A stretch of DNA of 64,000 nt from Nitrospirae bacterium MYbin3 (GTDB lineage: Bacteria; Nitrospirota; Thermodesulfovibrionia; Thermodesulfovibrionales; Dissulfurispiraceae), in assembly GCA_002753335.1 (NCBI GenBank), contig PEAD01000008.1, positions 1-64,000 on the forward strand, read 5' to 3'. Numbering within the stretch: the first letter of the stretch is position 1; each line of letters begins with the position of its first letter. The position numbers and the translations under genes are program-made. Positions 42,718-52,159 of the stretch are shown in pieces. Under the pieces are notes generated by a model that was given only the letters and a program-made list of their open reading frames with translations, made no database searches and was not told the origin of the DNA.

Positions 42718-43912
42718 TGTCCGTTTTATCCCTGTACATACGTATTCTGTCAAATATCATAGCTGCAACATTCTCTTTGCTCATAATAGGCAGCGGCAGC
42801 TCGACGATGCTTCCGCTTTTGTCTTTGTTCAGAATCACAACCTCATTTGTATCCTTATCAAACCCTGAGCCTTCTTTGGTGACATCGTTGAATATTATCA
42901 TGTCTATGTTTTTTGCGGTCAGCTTCTTTTTGGCCCTGTCAAGCCTGAAGCCTGTTTCTGCAGAAAATCCCACGGAATAAGGCCTTTTCTTCAGCCTGCA
43001 GGCCTCCTCCAGAATATCCTTTGTCTTTTGCAGGCTCAAAGTTAATGTATCAGGTTTCTCTATTTTACTGGATTCGGTTTTTGCGGGAGAAAAGTCAGAG
43101 ACAGCAGCGGACATAACAAATATCGAGGACATTGGAAAGTTGTCCATAACAGCCTGATGCATTTCGGCCGCAGTTTCAACCCTCACTACTTCAACGCCTT
43201 CGGGCGGTGTCAGGGCAGACGGTCCTGTTATCAGCGTGACCTCAGCGCCCCGTCGCTTCGCAACCGCAGCAATCGCATAACCCATCTTGCCGGATGACCT
43301 GTTCGATACATATCGTATCGGGTCTATATACTCTCTGGTGGGGCCTGCAGTTACGAGAACCTGCTCCCCTGCAAGGTCCTGTTCTGTAAGTTCGGCCCTT
43401 ATCTTTTCCATAATACTGTTTATTCCGGTCATTCTGCCGATACCTTCTTCTCCGCAGGCAAGCTCACCCTTTTCGGGGCCGACAAAAATCACGCCGATAG
43501 ATTCAAGGTATCTAATATTCTTCTGCACCTGTGGGCTTTCGTACATGCGCCGGTTCATGGCAGGCGCTATTATCACCTTTCCCTGAAAAGCCATCATAGT
43601 CGTGCTCAGCATATCATCGGCTATGCCGTTTGCATACTTTCCTATACAATTGGCGGTTGCAGGAGCAACCACAAGCAGATCTGAAGTGGCAGGAAGAGCA
43701 ACATGCGAAAGCGGAGGGTCGAACATGTCACGATAAACATGCCCGCCGGATGCTATCTCGGCAGACAGAGGGGTTATAAAACGTTGAGAGGCTTCGGTCA
43801 TTATCACCCTGACCGAAGCCTCTTCTTTTTTAATGAGCCTTATAAGCTCTATGGCTTTATATGCAGCTACACTTCCGGTAACGCCTAAAAGTATAGATTT
43901 GCCTTTCAGCAC
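42710..43912 (-). CDS. coaBC: Bifunctional phosphopantothenoylcysteine decarboxylase/synthetase
   Basis: 400 aa. CoaC half (about 1-190): GVTGSVAAYKAIEL, the active-site His in LSHVAL, PAMNRRMYESP, and ACGEEGIGRM with catalytic Cys. CoaB half (about 190-400): VTAGPTREYIDPIRYVSNRSSGKMG, the CTP-binding LKLRKTKDIL-like segment and NDVTKEGSGFDKDTNEV. It converts 4'-phosphopantothenate to 4'-phosphopantetheine for CoA. It begins one base before the stop of rpoZ. Normal length. Confidence 0.97.
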   Translation of the reverse strand: MLKGKSILLGVTGSVAAYKAIELIRLIKKEEASVRVIMTEASQRFITPLSAEIASGGHVYRDMFDPPLSHVALPATSDLLVVAPATANCIGKYANGIADDMLSTTMMAFQGKVIIAPAMNRRMYESPQVQKNIRYLESIGVIFVGPEKGELACGEEGIGRMTGINSIMEKIRAELTEQDLAGEQVLVTAGPTREYIDPIRYVSNRSSGKMGYAIAAVAKRRGAEVTLITGPSALTPPEGVEVVRVETAAEMHQAVMDNFPMSSIFVMSAAVSDFSPAKTESSKIEKPDTLTLSLQKTKDILEEACRLKKRPYSVGFSAETGFRLDRAKKKLTAKNIDMIIFNDVTKEGSGFDKDTNEVVILNKDKSGSIVELPLPIMSKENVAAMIFDRIRMYRDKTDNE

Positions 43913-44301
43913 TATTCCTCGCTGTCATCCGCCTCGCTGAACAGCTCTTCGAGCGCCTTTTCGGGTGCGCCCTTCTCGTGCAGATATACCTTGAGGTCTT
44001 TTTCGAGTTCCGAAAGATCTTCGATAGGACGCCTTTTGTCTTCCATCATCTTGCGGTAATCTATCTTCTCGGCCTTTTCCCTCGCAACTACCGCCTCTTC
44101 GCCTTCGAGAAAATCAACTATGCCTTCGGAGGTTTCGATAAGGGCTGTAGTCGTCACCTTCTTATATTTCCCCTGAATCTTCGGCTTCACCCCCAACGCA
44201 AGCTCCCGCGCCCTCTGTGATGCCAGCGAAACCAGCCTGTACCTGCTGTCTATCCTTTTTTTGTCCTGTTCGACAGGAAGAGATATTATATCAATATCCA
44301 T
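43912..44301 (-). CDS. rpoZ: RNA polymerase omega subunit
   Basis: 129 aa. The omega core is DSRYRLVSLASQRARELALG, followed by KYKKVTTTALIETSEGIVDFLEG. Omega helps assemble and stabilise the beta' subunit. This form is longer than the 70-90 aa norm because of an acidic C-terminal tail (about 85-129, KVYLHEKGAPEKALEELFSEADDSEE). Position between gmk and coaBC is the classical neighbourhood and supports the call. Overlaps the gmk end by 11 bases. Confidence 0.93.
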   Translation of the reverse strand: MDIDIISLPVEQDKKRIDSRYRLVSLASQRARELALGVKPKIQGKYKKVTTTALIETSEGIVDFLEGEEAVVAREKAEKIDYRKMMEDKRRPIEDLSELEKDLKVYLHEKGAPEKALEELFSEADDSEE

Positions 44302-44917
44302 TTTTATCCTCCTTAAAAAATTGTTCTTTTATCCATGAGCTGTCAACCCTCTCGGTCTTAAGCCTTTCTGCGGTGATTATCGAAGCGAACTCGTCAAATG
44401 CCTTCTCAAGACTGTCGTTTACTATAACATAATTGTAATTTTTATACCCGCTTATCTCGTCAGAGGCAATTTTTAGCCGCCTTTCTATCACTTCAGCCGC
44501 ATCACTCATCCTTCCCTCTAGCCTCTGCCTCAATATTTCTTTCGACGGCGGCAATATAAATATCAGAACACTGTCAGGGAAATACTTTCGTATCTCCCGC
44601 CCGCCCTGCACATCTATATCCAAAAGAAGGTCTGTACCGGAAGAAACCATCGAAGATACGAATTCTCTCGAAGTGCCGTAATAATTTCCGTGAACCTCGG
44701 CCCACTCCAAAAATTCGCCCTTTTCAATCATGCCAAGAAAATTCTGCTTTTCAACAAAAAAATAGTGGACACCATCAACTTCGCCCTCCCTTGGCTTTCT
44801 TGTGGTGTACGAAACTGAATGTTTTATTTCCGGAAAAAGTTCAGAGAGTTTTTGGCATAATGTTGTCTTGCCCGCCCCAGAAGGCGCAGAGATGACAAAA
44901 AGCACACCTTTCCTCAT
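44291..44917 (-). CDS. gmk: Guanylate kinase
   Basis: 208 aa. P-loop SAPSGAGKTTL at the N-terminus, SVSYTTRKPREGEVDGVHYFF for GMP binding, EWAEVHGNYYGTSR and LLDIDVQGG. It phosphorylates GMP to GDP. Directly follows the remA-like gene. It works in the same purine path as guaAB elsewhere in the window. Confidence 0.97.
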   Translation of the reverse strand: MRKGVLFVISAPSGAGKTTLCQKLSELFPEIKHSVSYTTRKPREGEVDGVHYFFVEKQNFLGMIEKGEFLEWAEVHGNYYGTSREFVSSMVSSGTDLLLDIDVQGGREIRKYFPDSVLIFILPPSKEILRQRLEGRMSDAAEVIERRLKIASDEISGYKNYNYVIVNDSLEKAFDEFASIITAERLKTERVDSSWIKEQFFKEDKNGY

Positions 44918-45175
44918 CTATTCTTTTTCCTCTTCGCCGGCCGATATTCTCTGTGTAAGAGTTTCGACATTAATAGCCGAAAGAACAATATGGTCGCTGT
45001 CGGTCACCAGTATGGCCCTTATTTTCTTGCCTTCGGTCGCGTCTATAAGCTTTCCGGACTCTTTGGCTTCCTGTCTGAGTTTTTTTATGGGGGTTGAGCC
45101 GGGGTTTACAATTGCTACTACTCTGGCCGCGGCAATGACATTACCGAAGCCGATGTTTATAAGTACAGGTTTCAT
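44918..45175 (-). CDS. RemA-like protein (DUF370)
   Basis: 85 aa. The family pattern LINIGFGNVIAAARVVAIVNPGSTPIKKL, then RKIRAILVTDSDHIVLSAI, is clear. In Bacillus RemA is a DNA-binding activator of matrix genes; in Gram-negative bacteria the role is unproven. The yicC-remA-gmk-rpoZ order is conserved in many phyla, hinting at a housekeeping role. Overlaps yicC by four bases and touches gmk. Confidence 0.92.
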   Translation of the reverse strand: MKPVLINIGFGNVIAAARVVAIVNPGSTPIKKLRQEAKESGKLIDATEGKKIRAILVTDSDHIVLSAINVETLTQRISAGEEEKE

Positions 45176-46020
45176 TGGATGTTCTGGGCCTGCTCCCTTA
45201 ATTTTTCTATATGCGATTTTATCTCGATGGTATAGTTGATGACAGATATATCATCCGATTTGGAAGCGATGGTATTGGTTTCCCGCATAATCTCCTGCAG
45301 TATAAAATCAAGCTTTCTTCCTATAGCTTCTTTTTTTGACAAAAGAGATTCGAACTGCTGCAGATGGCTCTTAAGCCGGGCAAGCTCTTCGGCTATATCA
45401 GCTTTTTGGGCCAGAAGCGCAACCTCCTGAGCAAGCCTGCCTTCATCGATAGCAATAGATGAAGCGATTTCGGCCACCTTTTTTGAAAGCTGCTCTTTTA
45501 AACGTGATGAAACATTTCCGGCGCAGTCCTTAATCTTTGCGCTGAGCCCCTCTATAAGCCTTATGTGCGCTTTAAGCTCCCTGCCGAGGGCTTCTCCTTC
45601 ATGCTGCCTCATAGCGTCAATCCGGTTCAGGGCCTCTTTCACCGCCGCATACAGGTCTTCCGCGCTGAATGCCGCATCTTCCATTAAAAGCGCTTCCCTG
45701 TAGCCCGAAAAAAAGTCAATCTTTATCTCGCCCGGAATCAAAAGCTCTCTCTTCATTTCGGCAAAAGCATCATAGATTCCCTTCATAAGCTCTTTGTTAA
45801 CGCTGACATTCTGCTGCCTTTTTCCTGTCAATGATATTGTGATGTCGAACTTGCCGCGCGCAAAGCGTTCGCGGATAAGATTTCGCACCGGAATTTCATG
45901 CTCAAGCATCATAGAAGGCATGCGCACCGTTATATCGAGATAGCGGTGGTTCAGCGAACGCATTTCGGCCTTCATTCCGTTTACCTCTGCTGCACCAAAG
46001 CCTGTCATGCTCTGAATCAA
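45172..46020 (-). CDS. YicC-family endoribonuclease-like stress protein
   Basis: 282 aa. MIQSMTGFGAAE is the invariant YicC start; the end is IMRETNTIASKSDDISVINYTIEIKSHIEKLREQAQNIQ, the conserved C-terminal domain (DUF1732), preceded by a long helical middle (about 150-230). Members of this family have been shown to be RNases in some bacteria. It begins four bases inside the preceding DUF167 gene and continues the operon to remA and gmk. Confidence 0.94.
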   Translation of the reverse strand: MIQSMTGFGAAEVNGMKAEMRSLNHRYLDITVRMPSMMLEHEIPVRNLIRERFARGKFDITISLTGKRQQNVSVNKELMKGIYDAFAEMKRELLIPGEIKIDFFSGYREALLMEDAAFSAEDLYAAVKEALNRIDAMRQHEGEALGRELKAHIRLIEGLSAKIKDCAGNVSSRLKEQLSKKVAEIASSIAIDEGRLAQEVALLAQKADIAEELARLKSHLQQFESLLSKKEAIGRKLDFILQEIMRETNTIASKSDDISVINYTIEIKSHIEKLREQAQNIQ

Positions 46021-46280
46021 AATTTAACCCCTGTAAGTTTTATAGTTTTTTTTCTGGATGTTTCGCCCTTGAATATTACAACATCGCTCTTTCTTATTCC
46101 AAACTGCTCGGCCAATAGCTTGACAAGCTGCTCGTTGGCAGCGCCGTCAACAGGCGGGGCGGTCAACTTTGCCTTGATTATGCCGTCTTCCCCTAGAACT
46201 ATCCCCTTTTTAGAGGATTTGGGAATAACTTTAACTTCAATAATAATACCGTCTTGAACCTTAGTATGGGGAAGGTTCAT
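46017..46280 (-). CDS. DUF167/YggU-family protein
   Basis: 87 aa from the ATG at 46280 (a TTG directly precedes it). Pattern IEVKVIPKSSKKGIVLGEDGIIKAKLTAPPVDGAANEQLVKLLAEQFGIRKSDVVIFKGETSRKKTIKL is diagnostic. Small alpha/beta protein of unknown function. It heads the twelve-gene minus-strand operon; the 39 bases in front hold a weak GATAAC box and no ribosome site. Confidence 0.92.
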   Translation of the reverse strand: MNLPHTKVQDGIIIEVKVIPKSSKKGIVLGEDGIIKAKLTAPPVDGAANEQLVKLLAEQFGIRKSDVVIFKGETSRKKTIKLTGVKF

Positions 46281-46319
46281 CAATTGTTATCTGCAATATG
46301 CAAGCGTGGAAAAACTTGC

Positions 46320-48275
46320 TTATACCTTGCCGCACTCCCGTTTAATGCCGTCCAGCAGGCTCACAATCTCATCTGATGTGTCTTCCGCCTCTTTGAAAAG
46401 CTTCTCTGCCCTCTTGGTGTCACCCGCATAATGCAGCCTCAATATTTCTTTTGCCATCAAGTGTACCTTCTCATGCGGATTATCTACGGCCTTAAATGAG
46501 GGAAGCGTTCCGCACATCTGTTTTCCCTGATCGTCATACCATTTCCCGAATCTGCATGTATGATGAGTCGGAAGCTGCTCCGGATCGAGCCTGAGGTCTC
46601 CTTTGAGACAGGCGCCAATTTTATTCATAAAAGTCCTGTGGTCTGTTTTGGCAAGATCAAGTATCATAAGTTCACTGCCCTTTGTCTTAAAGCTCGCGGA
46701 TGAATCCCTGAGATGCTCACCAACCTTAATAAGACCAGCCACCTCATGCATAACATCGTCCGCAAGATGTTCAAGATCCTTCGATATTGAAGATGTCTTT
46801 TCGATATTATTGGCAACCTCCTCGGACGCAGCAGACTGTTCTTCAACCGCTGTGGCTATCTGGGTTATCTGGTCTTTAACCTTCTGCACAGCGCAAACAA
46901 TGTTGTTCAGGGTATCGCCCACCTGCTTTATGTAATCGGTCGCTTTTGTAACCTCTGCAGAGGCCTCTTCCATGGATCTGGTTGTATGGGCAGATTCGGA
47001 CTGAACAGCGCCGATCTTATCCGAAATCTCTACCGTAGCCTTTATTGTTTTCTCGGCCAGTTTTCTCACCTCATCCGCTACAACAGCAAAACCGCGCCCC
47101 TGCTCTCCAGCACGCGCAGCCTCGATAGCCGCATTCAGCGCCAAGAGGTTTGTCTGGTCCGCTATATCTTTAATAACGGTCAAAATATCGCCAATCTCGG
47201 CCGTTCTTCCGTTAAGCTTTTCTATCATGGCTGATAAATCAACCGTTGACCTATATACACGGTTTACGGTTTCTACAGCGCCATCTGCCACTTCTTTACC
47301 TTTAGTGGCTGTATCCATCGCCTCTACCGAAGAAGTGGAGGCCTCGGAAGCATTTCTGGCGATATCGGTTATGGTCTGGGACATCTCCTCCGCTGCCGTG
47401 GCGATTTGTGCAGCCTGTGCCGACTGGGTGCGCGTCCCGGCTATGGTCTTCTCTGCCCTGACCTTTAAGACATCCACTATCGAAATTATATTGGTAGCTC
47501 CGGTCAGAATACCGTTTATTGTATCGTTGAAAGTACCAGACATTTTTTTGATATGCTTGGCCAAAACGCCTATCTCATCGTCTTTTTCTATTTTTATATC
47601 GATCCTCAAATCCCCGCCTGCCAAAGTTTCTACACCCTCCGAAATATGGGCGAGTTCATTTTTGATCGGTCTTGCCAAAAGAAAAATTCCCCCGACAACT
47701 ACCAGCAATAGGATAAGCGCATAAACCGCAAGAACAACCCAATCCATTTTCTGCTGCATAGCTACAGCTTCATCTGTTTCTGACCCCATCTTTTTGCTCG
47801 CAAAGCTTTTCAGCTCTGCCAAGGCTGACTGAGTCTCTTTCAACGCCGGTTGTGTTTCTTCTATAAATATCTTTTCTGCCAAAGGCCTTTTGCCGTCCTT
47901 AAGCGCGGCTATTATCTTTGCGGCTGTTTCATGAAGTTTTTTATGCGGGGCTTCGATCTTTTTAAAGATATTCTCAACTTCCTTGGAGGGTCTGTAGGAG
48001 TAGTACCATTCACCGAACTTGCATTTTGTATGGTCGAGCTTGCCCGCAAATTCCTTGCCCTGCATAATTGTTCCTACAGAAAGCGCTTCTGCCCATTTGA
48101 AATGGTCAACTATCCTCTCTCCCAGAAGATCGACCAGTTCAGAATATTCATGAACATCATTAAGCATCTCTTTCGTTGTATTAATTGTTACGCGTGAAAA
48201 GATCCCGAGACAGATCAGAATGGCCGCAAGGATTCCGATACCGAAATAAATCTTGTTCGTAATGGTAAGTTTCAC
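46320..48275 (-). CDS. Methyl-accepting chemotaxis protein with CZB zinc-sensing domains
   Basis: 651 aa from a GTG at 48275, six bases after GGTGGGG, giving [20 protein letters not shown]; the longer frame to 48326 reaches within two bases of the divergent gene. First transmembrane helix (about 9-30), a periplasmic helical domain, second helix ([26 protein letters not shown]), HAMP, MCP signalling domain ([37 protein letters not shown]), and a C-terminal CZB domain ([34 protein letters not shown]). The periplasmic part repeats the same pattern ([30 protein letters not shown]), so the receptor seems to have two CZB-like modules. Confidence 0.92.
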   Translation of the reverse strand: MKLTITNKIYFGIGILAAILICLGIFSRVTINTTKEMLNDVHEYSELVDLLGERIVDHFKWAEALSVGTIMQGKEFAGKLDHTKCKFGEWYYSYRPSKEVENIFKKIEAPHKKLHETAAKIIAALKDGKRPLAEKIFIEETQPALKETQSALAELKSFASKKMGSETDEAVAMQQKMDWVVLAVYALILLLVVVGGIFLLARPIKNELAHISEGVETLAGGDLRIDIKIEKDDEIGVLAKHIKKMSGTFNDTINGILTGATNIISIVDVLKVRAEKTIAGTRTQSAQAAQIATAAEEMSQTITDIARNASEASTSSVEAMDTATKGKEVADGAVETVNRVYRSTVDLSAMIEKLNGRTAEIGDILTVIKDIADQTNLLALNAAIEAARAGEQGRGFAVVADEVRKLAEKTIKATVEISDKIGAVQSESAHTTRSMEEASAEVTKATDYIKQVGDTLNNIVCAVQKVKDQITQIATAVEEQSAASEEVANNIEKTSSISKDLEHLADDVMHEVAGLIKVGEHLRDSSASFKTKGSELMILDLAKTDHRTFMNKIGACLKGDLRLDPEQLPTHHTCRFGKWYDDQGKQMCGTLPSFKAVDNPHEKVHLMAKEILRLHYAGDTKRAEKLFKEAEDTSDEIVSLLDGIKRECGKV

Positions 48276-48328
48276 GTTCCCCACCCCCATATCAAATTTT
48301 ATTATGTTAACATAATTAACTTGCATAT

Positions 48329-49927
48329 ATGGCTACTGCACAACAAAAAAGAGACTACTTCAGGATGGACATGATGCTGCCTTTTCAGGCTGCGGTGGTC
48401 CGCGAACATAAGGGAGAACACCTTGTCAGCTCAGAATGCGAAGCCTCAAACCTGAAAAACACAATACTGAACATCAGCGGAGGAGGTCTTAACTTCAGGT
48501 CAAAACTGGAGTTCCTGACAGGAGACCTGCTGAAGATGGTTCTTACAGTCCCGCTTTTGATGCCGAGAACCGTTTGCATCTATGGAAAGGTTGTGAAATC
48601 TGATAAGACCCCCAAGGGCAATTATAAAGTGCGGGTGACATTCTCAGGCATAACAGAAAGGGTCAGGGACATCATTATAGGATTTATCATCAAGCATGAA
48701 CGGGATGTGCTGCGAAGCACTCAGCTTCGCGACTCTATGCGCTTCACCGATGTTTCTATTGTAAGGCTTTCGGAAGGAACAGACCTTCCTTTTCAGATTT
48801 ATATTCCAGATAAAGACGGCCCCCGTTTTTTATTCGACTCGGGACTGACTTATGACGGACTTGCAAAGGAATATTTTGAAGAAAGAGGCATTTCGAAAGT
48901 GTATGTTCAGGAGGATGACCTCCCCAATCTGGAAATGTATCTGGAAAAAGTGAGAGGTGTAAAAATAGAGCTGTTTAACCATGAGGACAAAAAGTCTTTC
49001 AAAGAATATTCGTTCAGAAAGCGGCAGCTTCACTGCATCGGCAGACGCGTTCTGCTTCCGCGAACCGAGATAATGTTCAACCTGTACAAGATAGAGCATT
49101 ATAACTACAGCCTGTTTATTGAAGGTTCGCCTTCTACACCGGTTATGCTGGATGAAAATGTTCCGTCCATGCCGGTCGATTTTTTTGTTAGGTTTAAAGA
49201 AATACCTTTGTATCTCGAATATCTAAAAACACTGCCGGAAGATGCTGCACCGCTTGCCCTTAAAGAAAGGGCCTGTGTTGTCATGCATGATGTTCTGGAC
49301 AACTTCACAAACAGCTCAAAAATAATCTCGGGGATGGAAGTGGCACAGGAAATAGTCGCACAATTGCAAAAGGCGCCCGACTCGTTTTATAGAATGCTTA
49401 CCTACGACGCGGTTGATTTTTATCCCTATGTCCATGCCGTGGATGTGGCTGTTTTGAGTGCGCGTACCGCCCTTGCACTCTCTTTTTCTAAGGATGATGT
49501 TGCTGCCCTTACTATCGGCGCCCTCTTTCATGACTTCGGTTTTGGCAGCATCAACGACGAGATAGTCAACAAGCAAGGACGCTTGTCAGATGCTGAAGAA
49601 GAAGTATTCAAAACTCATGTTATAGAAGGCGCGGCCCTGCTCGAACACAACAAAGAATTTCCGAAAAAATCGTTGGCTGCGCTGCTTCATCATCACGAAA
49701 GCCTCGCAGGTAATGGTTATCCAGACGCTCTTTCGGGCAACGAGATTTCGGCCTTCGGACGGATAACCGCTATTGCGGATTCCTATGACCAGCTTACCAC
49801 CCAGCAGCCGTTCAGAACCCGGATGAAACCGGCCCAGGCTCTTTCTGTTATGACAAAAGATGCGGCAAAATACGACCCGATGATACTTGCGGTCTTCATA
49901 AAACTGATAGCCCAGCAGATCAAATGA
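48329..49927 (+). CDS. PilZ and HD-GYP protein, c-di-GMP phosphodiesterase
   Basis: 532 aa. N-terminal PilZ-like domain (about 5-130): [30 protein letters not shown] middle domain (about 135-300) of unknown type follows, then HD-GYP (about 345-530): [79 protein letters not shown]. The metal-binding HD and GYP residues are intact, so it can probably hydrolyse c-di-GMP. It is divergent from the chemoreceptor and coupled to tlyA by four bases. No ribosome site; start ATG two bases from the longest reading of the divergent gene. Confidence 0.9.
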   Translation: MATAQQKRDYFRMDMMLPFQAAVVREHKGEHLVSSECEASNLKNTILNISGGGLNFRSKLEFLTGDLLKMVLTVPLLMPRTVCIYGKVVKSDKTPKGNYKVRVTFSGITERVRDIIIGFIIKHERDVLRSTQLRDSMRFTDVSIVRLSEGTDLPFQIYIPDKDGPRFLFDSGLTYDGLAKEYFEERGISKVYVQEDDLPNLEMYLEKVRGVKIELFNHEDKKSFKEYSFRKRQLHCIGRRVLLPRTEIMFNLYKIEHYNYSLFIEGSPSTPVMLDENVPSMPVDFFVRFKEIPLYLEYLKTLPEDAAPLALKERACVVMHDVLDNFTNSSKIISGMEVAQEIVAQLQKAPDSFYRMLTYDAVDFYPYVHAVDVAVLSARTALALSFSKDDVAALTIGALFHDFGFGSINDEIVNKQGRLSDAEEEVFKTHVIEGAALLEHNKEFPKKSLAALLHHHESLAGNGYPDALSGNEISAFGRITAIADSYDQLTTQQPFRTRMKPAQALSVMTKDAAKYDPMILAVFIKLIAQQIK

Positions 49928-50655
49928 AGGCGCGGCTTGATAAAATTGTTTTAGAAAAAGGCTTTGCTTCTAGCCGCGAACGTGCTCAGGCCCTGATAAT
50001 GGAAGGAAAGGTTTTTGTCAGCGGCATGCCTGCAACCAAAGCAGGTTCTATGTTCGAACCCAATATCGCCATAGAAATAAAAGGCTGCGATATGCCTTAC
50101 GTAAGCCGCGGCGGGCTTAAGCTTGAAGCTGCGCTTGACCATTTTGGCGTATCGCCCGAAGGCAAAGCCGCGATGGATGTGGGAGCTTCCACAGGCGGCT
50201 TTGCAGATTGCATGCTTCAGCGCGGTGCAAAAAAAGTCTACTGCGTGGACGTAGGATATGGCCAGCTTGCATGGAAAATCAGGCAGGACCCGCGTGTCGT
50301 GCTTATAGAAAGAACTAACTTTCGTTACATAGAAAATGAAAAGATCCCCGAACCTATAGACTTAGCTGTCATTGATGTTTCGTTCATCTCGCTGACTCTA
50401 GTTGTGCCTAAAGCGCTCGAATTCCTAAAACAAGACGGCGAGATTATAGCGCTTATCAAGCCTCAATTTGAGGTAGGAAAAGGAGAGGTTGATAAAGGGG
50501 GCATTGTTCGGGATGAACTGAAAAGACAGGTAGCAGTTGAGAAAATACAGATGCATTTTGAAAACCTCAGCCTTCAGGATATCGGAACAATCCAATCCCC
50601 GATTCTGGGGCAAAAAGGTAATGCAGAATATTTAATATACGCAAGACGCGGCTGA
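49924..50655 (+). CDS. tlyA: TlyA-family 16S/23S rRNA 2'-O-methyltransferase
   Basis: 243 aa. N-terminal S4 RNA-binding domain ([34 protein letters not shown]) and FtsJ-like Rossmann methyltransferase (MDVGASTGGFADCMLQRGAKKVYCVDVGYGQLAWKIR, VIDVSFISL, IALIKPQFEVGKGEVDKGGIV). Homologues methylate ribosomal RNA and affect capreomycin sensitivity; the old name hemolysin is not supported here. Start overlaps the PilZ-HD-GYP gene by four bases. Confidence 0.93.
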   Translation: MKARLDKIVLEKGFASSRERAQALIMEGKVFVSGMPATKAGSMFEPNIAIEIKGCDMPYVSRGGLKLEAALDHFGVSPEGKAAMDVGASTGGFADCMLQRGAKKVYCVDVGYGQLAWKIRQDPRVVLIERTNFRYIENEKIPEPIDLAVIDVSFISLTLVVPKALEFLKQDGEIIALIKPQFEVGKGEVDKGGIVRDELKRQVAVEKIQMHFENLSLQDIGTIQSPILGQKGNAEYLIYARRG

Positions 50656-50694
50656 CAGCATTAGAAACTACTATCTGCTTTTAGGAGGGAATTT

Positions 50695-51306
50695 ATGAAA
50701 ACGCTTATCGTCTATTATTCGATGTACGGACATGTTCACAAAATGGCCGAGTCTGTTGCCGAAGGAGTGAAAGAGGTCGAGGGCGCTGAAGCTGTTCTCA
50801 GACGGGTGCCCGAAACCTTGAGTGACGAAGTTCTCGAAAAAATGGGCGCAAAGGAAGCTCAGAAAAGTTTTAGCCATGTTCCGCTTTGCACGGTTGAAGA
50901 ACTGGCATCTGCGGATGCGATTATTTTCGGAACTCCGACAAGGTTCGGCAATATGTGCGGCCAGATGAGGCAGTTCCTTGATTCTACAGGACAGCTCTGG
51001 ATGCAGGGCGCATTGATAGGCAAGCCGGCCGGCGTATTTGTGAGCACAGCAACGCAGCACGGCGGACAGGAATCGACCATTCTTAATTTTATTCCAACAA
51101 TCCTGCATCACGGCATGATATATGTTGGCCTTCCTTATTCGTTTCAGGGGCAACTGCAGGCAGAAACGGTATCGGGCTGCTCGCCGTACGGCTCATCCAC
51201 AATAGCCGGAACAAAAGGCGAAAAACAACCGGTCGAGAATGATCTTGCAGGTGCACGGTTTCAGGGCAGGCATATAACTCAAGTGGCGGTTAAGCTGAAA
51301 GGATAA
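50695..51306 (+). CDS. wrbA: NAD(P)H:quinone oxidoreductase WrbA
   Basis: 203 aa, flavodoxin-like. FMN-binding YYSMYGHVHKMAESVAEGVKEV, the GTPTRFGNMCGQMRQFLD loop, and STATQHGGQESTIL with VSGCSPYGSSTIAG at the C-terminus are diagnostic of type IV WrbA. It reduces quinones in two-electron steps, avoiding semiquinones. Strong TAGGAGGG ribosome site. Monocistronic. Confidence 0.96.
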   Translation: MKTLIVYYSMYGHVHKMAESVAEGVKEVEGAEAVLRRVPETLSDEVLEKMGAKEAQKSFSHVPLCTVEELASADAIIFGTPTRFGNMCGQMRQFLDSTGQLWMQGALIGKPAGVFVSTATQHGGQESTILNFIPTILHHGMIYVGLPYSFQGQLQAETVSGCSPYGSSTIAGTKGEKQPVENDLAGARFQGRHITQVAVKLKG

Positions 51307-51350
51307 CTGGGACTAAAGCCTTAAATTTTCATTCGCTTTCGGTCAAGAGT

Positions 51351-51356
51351 TATAAT
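51351..51356 (+). promoter_or_regulatory. TATAAT box eight bases from the YprB-like gene
   Basis: A perfect TATAAT ending eight bases before the ATG at 51365; a weak TTCATT -35 is 17 bases upstream. No ribosome site, so the mRNA would start at or close to the AUG. Confidence 0.5.
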
Positions 51357-51364
51357 ATTCAACA

Positions 51365-52159
51365 ATGATACGGAATACCTTTTCGATGCTTAACGGCATC
51401 GGCGAAAAACTTGAGCGCAGGATATGGCAGAGCGGAATCCTCACATGGAAAGATTTTTGCGAATGTAATGAAATCGAAGGGATAAGCGCAGATAGAAAGC
51501 ATGCTTATGATGATCAGCTTCTAAAGGCTTCCGAGGCGCTGGGCTCCAGAAACGCCGAATACTTTGCGGCTATGATGAAAAGGCGGGAGCATTGGCGGCT
51601 TTATGAACTGTTTAAAGAAGAGATTGTCTGCCTTGATATAGAGACCAACGGCTATCAGCACAACTCTGGCGGTTATGTCACGGTCGTAGGCCTTTATGAC
51701 GGGCACGAGTGTAAAACATTTGTGCGCGGCGAAAACCTGACCACAGAAAATCTGAACAGAGCCTTGTATGGCTATAAATGCCTGATCACATTCTATGGAT
51801 CAGGTTTTGATGTGCCTTTTCTTCAAAGATCTTTTCCGGGAGTATTATTCGACATTCCTCATTTTGATCTCTGTTATGCAGCCCGCAGGCTAAAGATCGA
51901 AGGCGGGCTTAAAAAACTTGAAGTCATGTTCGGAATAGACAGGGATGAAAACACAAGAGGCATGAACGGCTACGATGCGGTCAGGCTCTGGGAAGAGGTG
52001 AAACGAGGCAATCTTGCTGCAAAAGAACTTCTCCTGAAATACAACAAGGAGGACACCATGAATCTTTTCAGGCTGGCCGAAATCCTTTATGAAAAGCTTA
52101 AAGATTCCACCGGCATAAAAACATTTACCCGTTCAGAAAAGGTTTATGGATATCGTTAA
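51365..52159 (+). CDS. YprB-like ribonuclease H-fold exonuclease
   Basis: 264 aa. Residues about 1-50 form a small helix-hairpin-helix-like region (MIRNTFSMLNGIGEKLERRIWQSGILTW). Residues about 85-240 are a DEDD exonuclease domain: CLDIETNGYQ (DxE), YKCLITFYGSGFDVPFL (Asp), YNKEDTMNLFRL (final Asp). YprB_RNaseH_2 proteins resemble 3'-5' exonucleases; RNA or DNA substrate unknown. It overlaps the recombinase gene by 14 bases, suggesting a DNA-repair role in the operon. Leaderless-type start. Confidence 0.85.
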   Translation: MIRNTFSMLNGIGEKLERRIWQSGILTWKDFCECNEIEGISADRKHAYDDQLLKASEALGSRNAEYFAAMMKRREHWRLYELFKEEIVCLDIETNGYQHNSGGYVTVVGLYDGHECKTFVRGENLTTENLNRALYGYKCLITFYGSGFDVPFLQRSFPGVLFDIPHFDLCYAARRLKIEGGLKKLEVMFGIDRDENTRGMNGYDAVRLWEEVKRGNLAAKELLLKYNKEDTMNLFRLAEILYEKLKDSTGIKTFTRSEKVYGYR

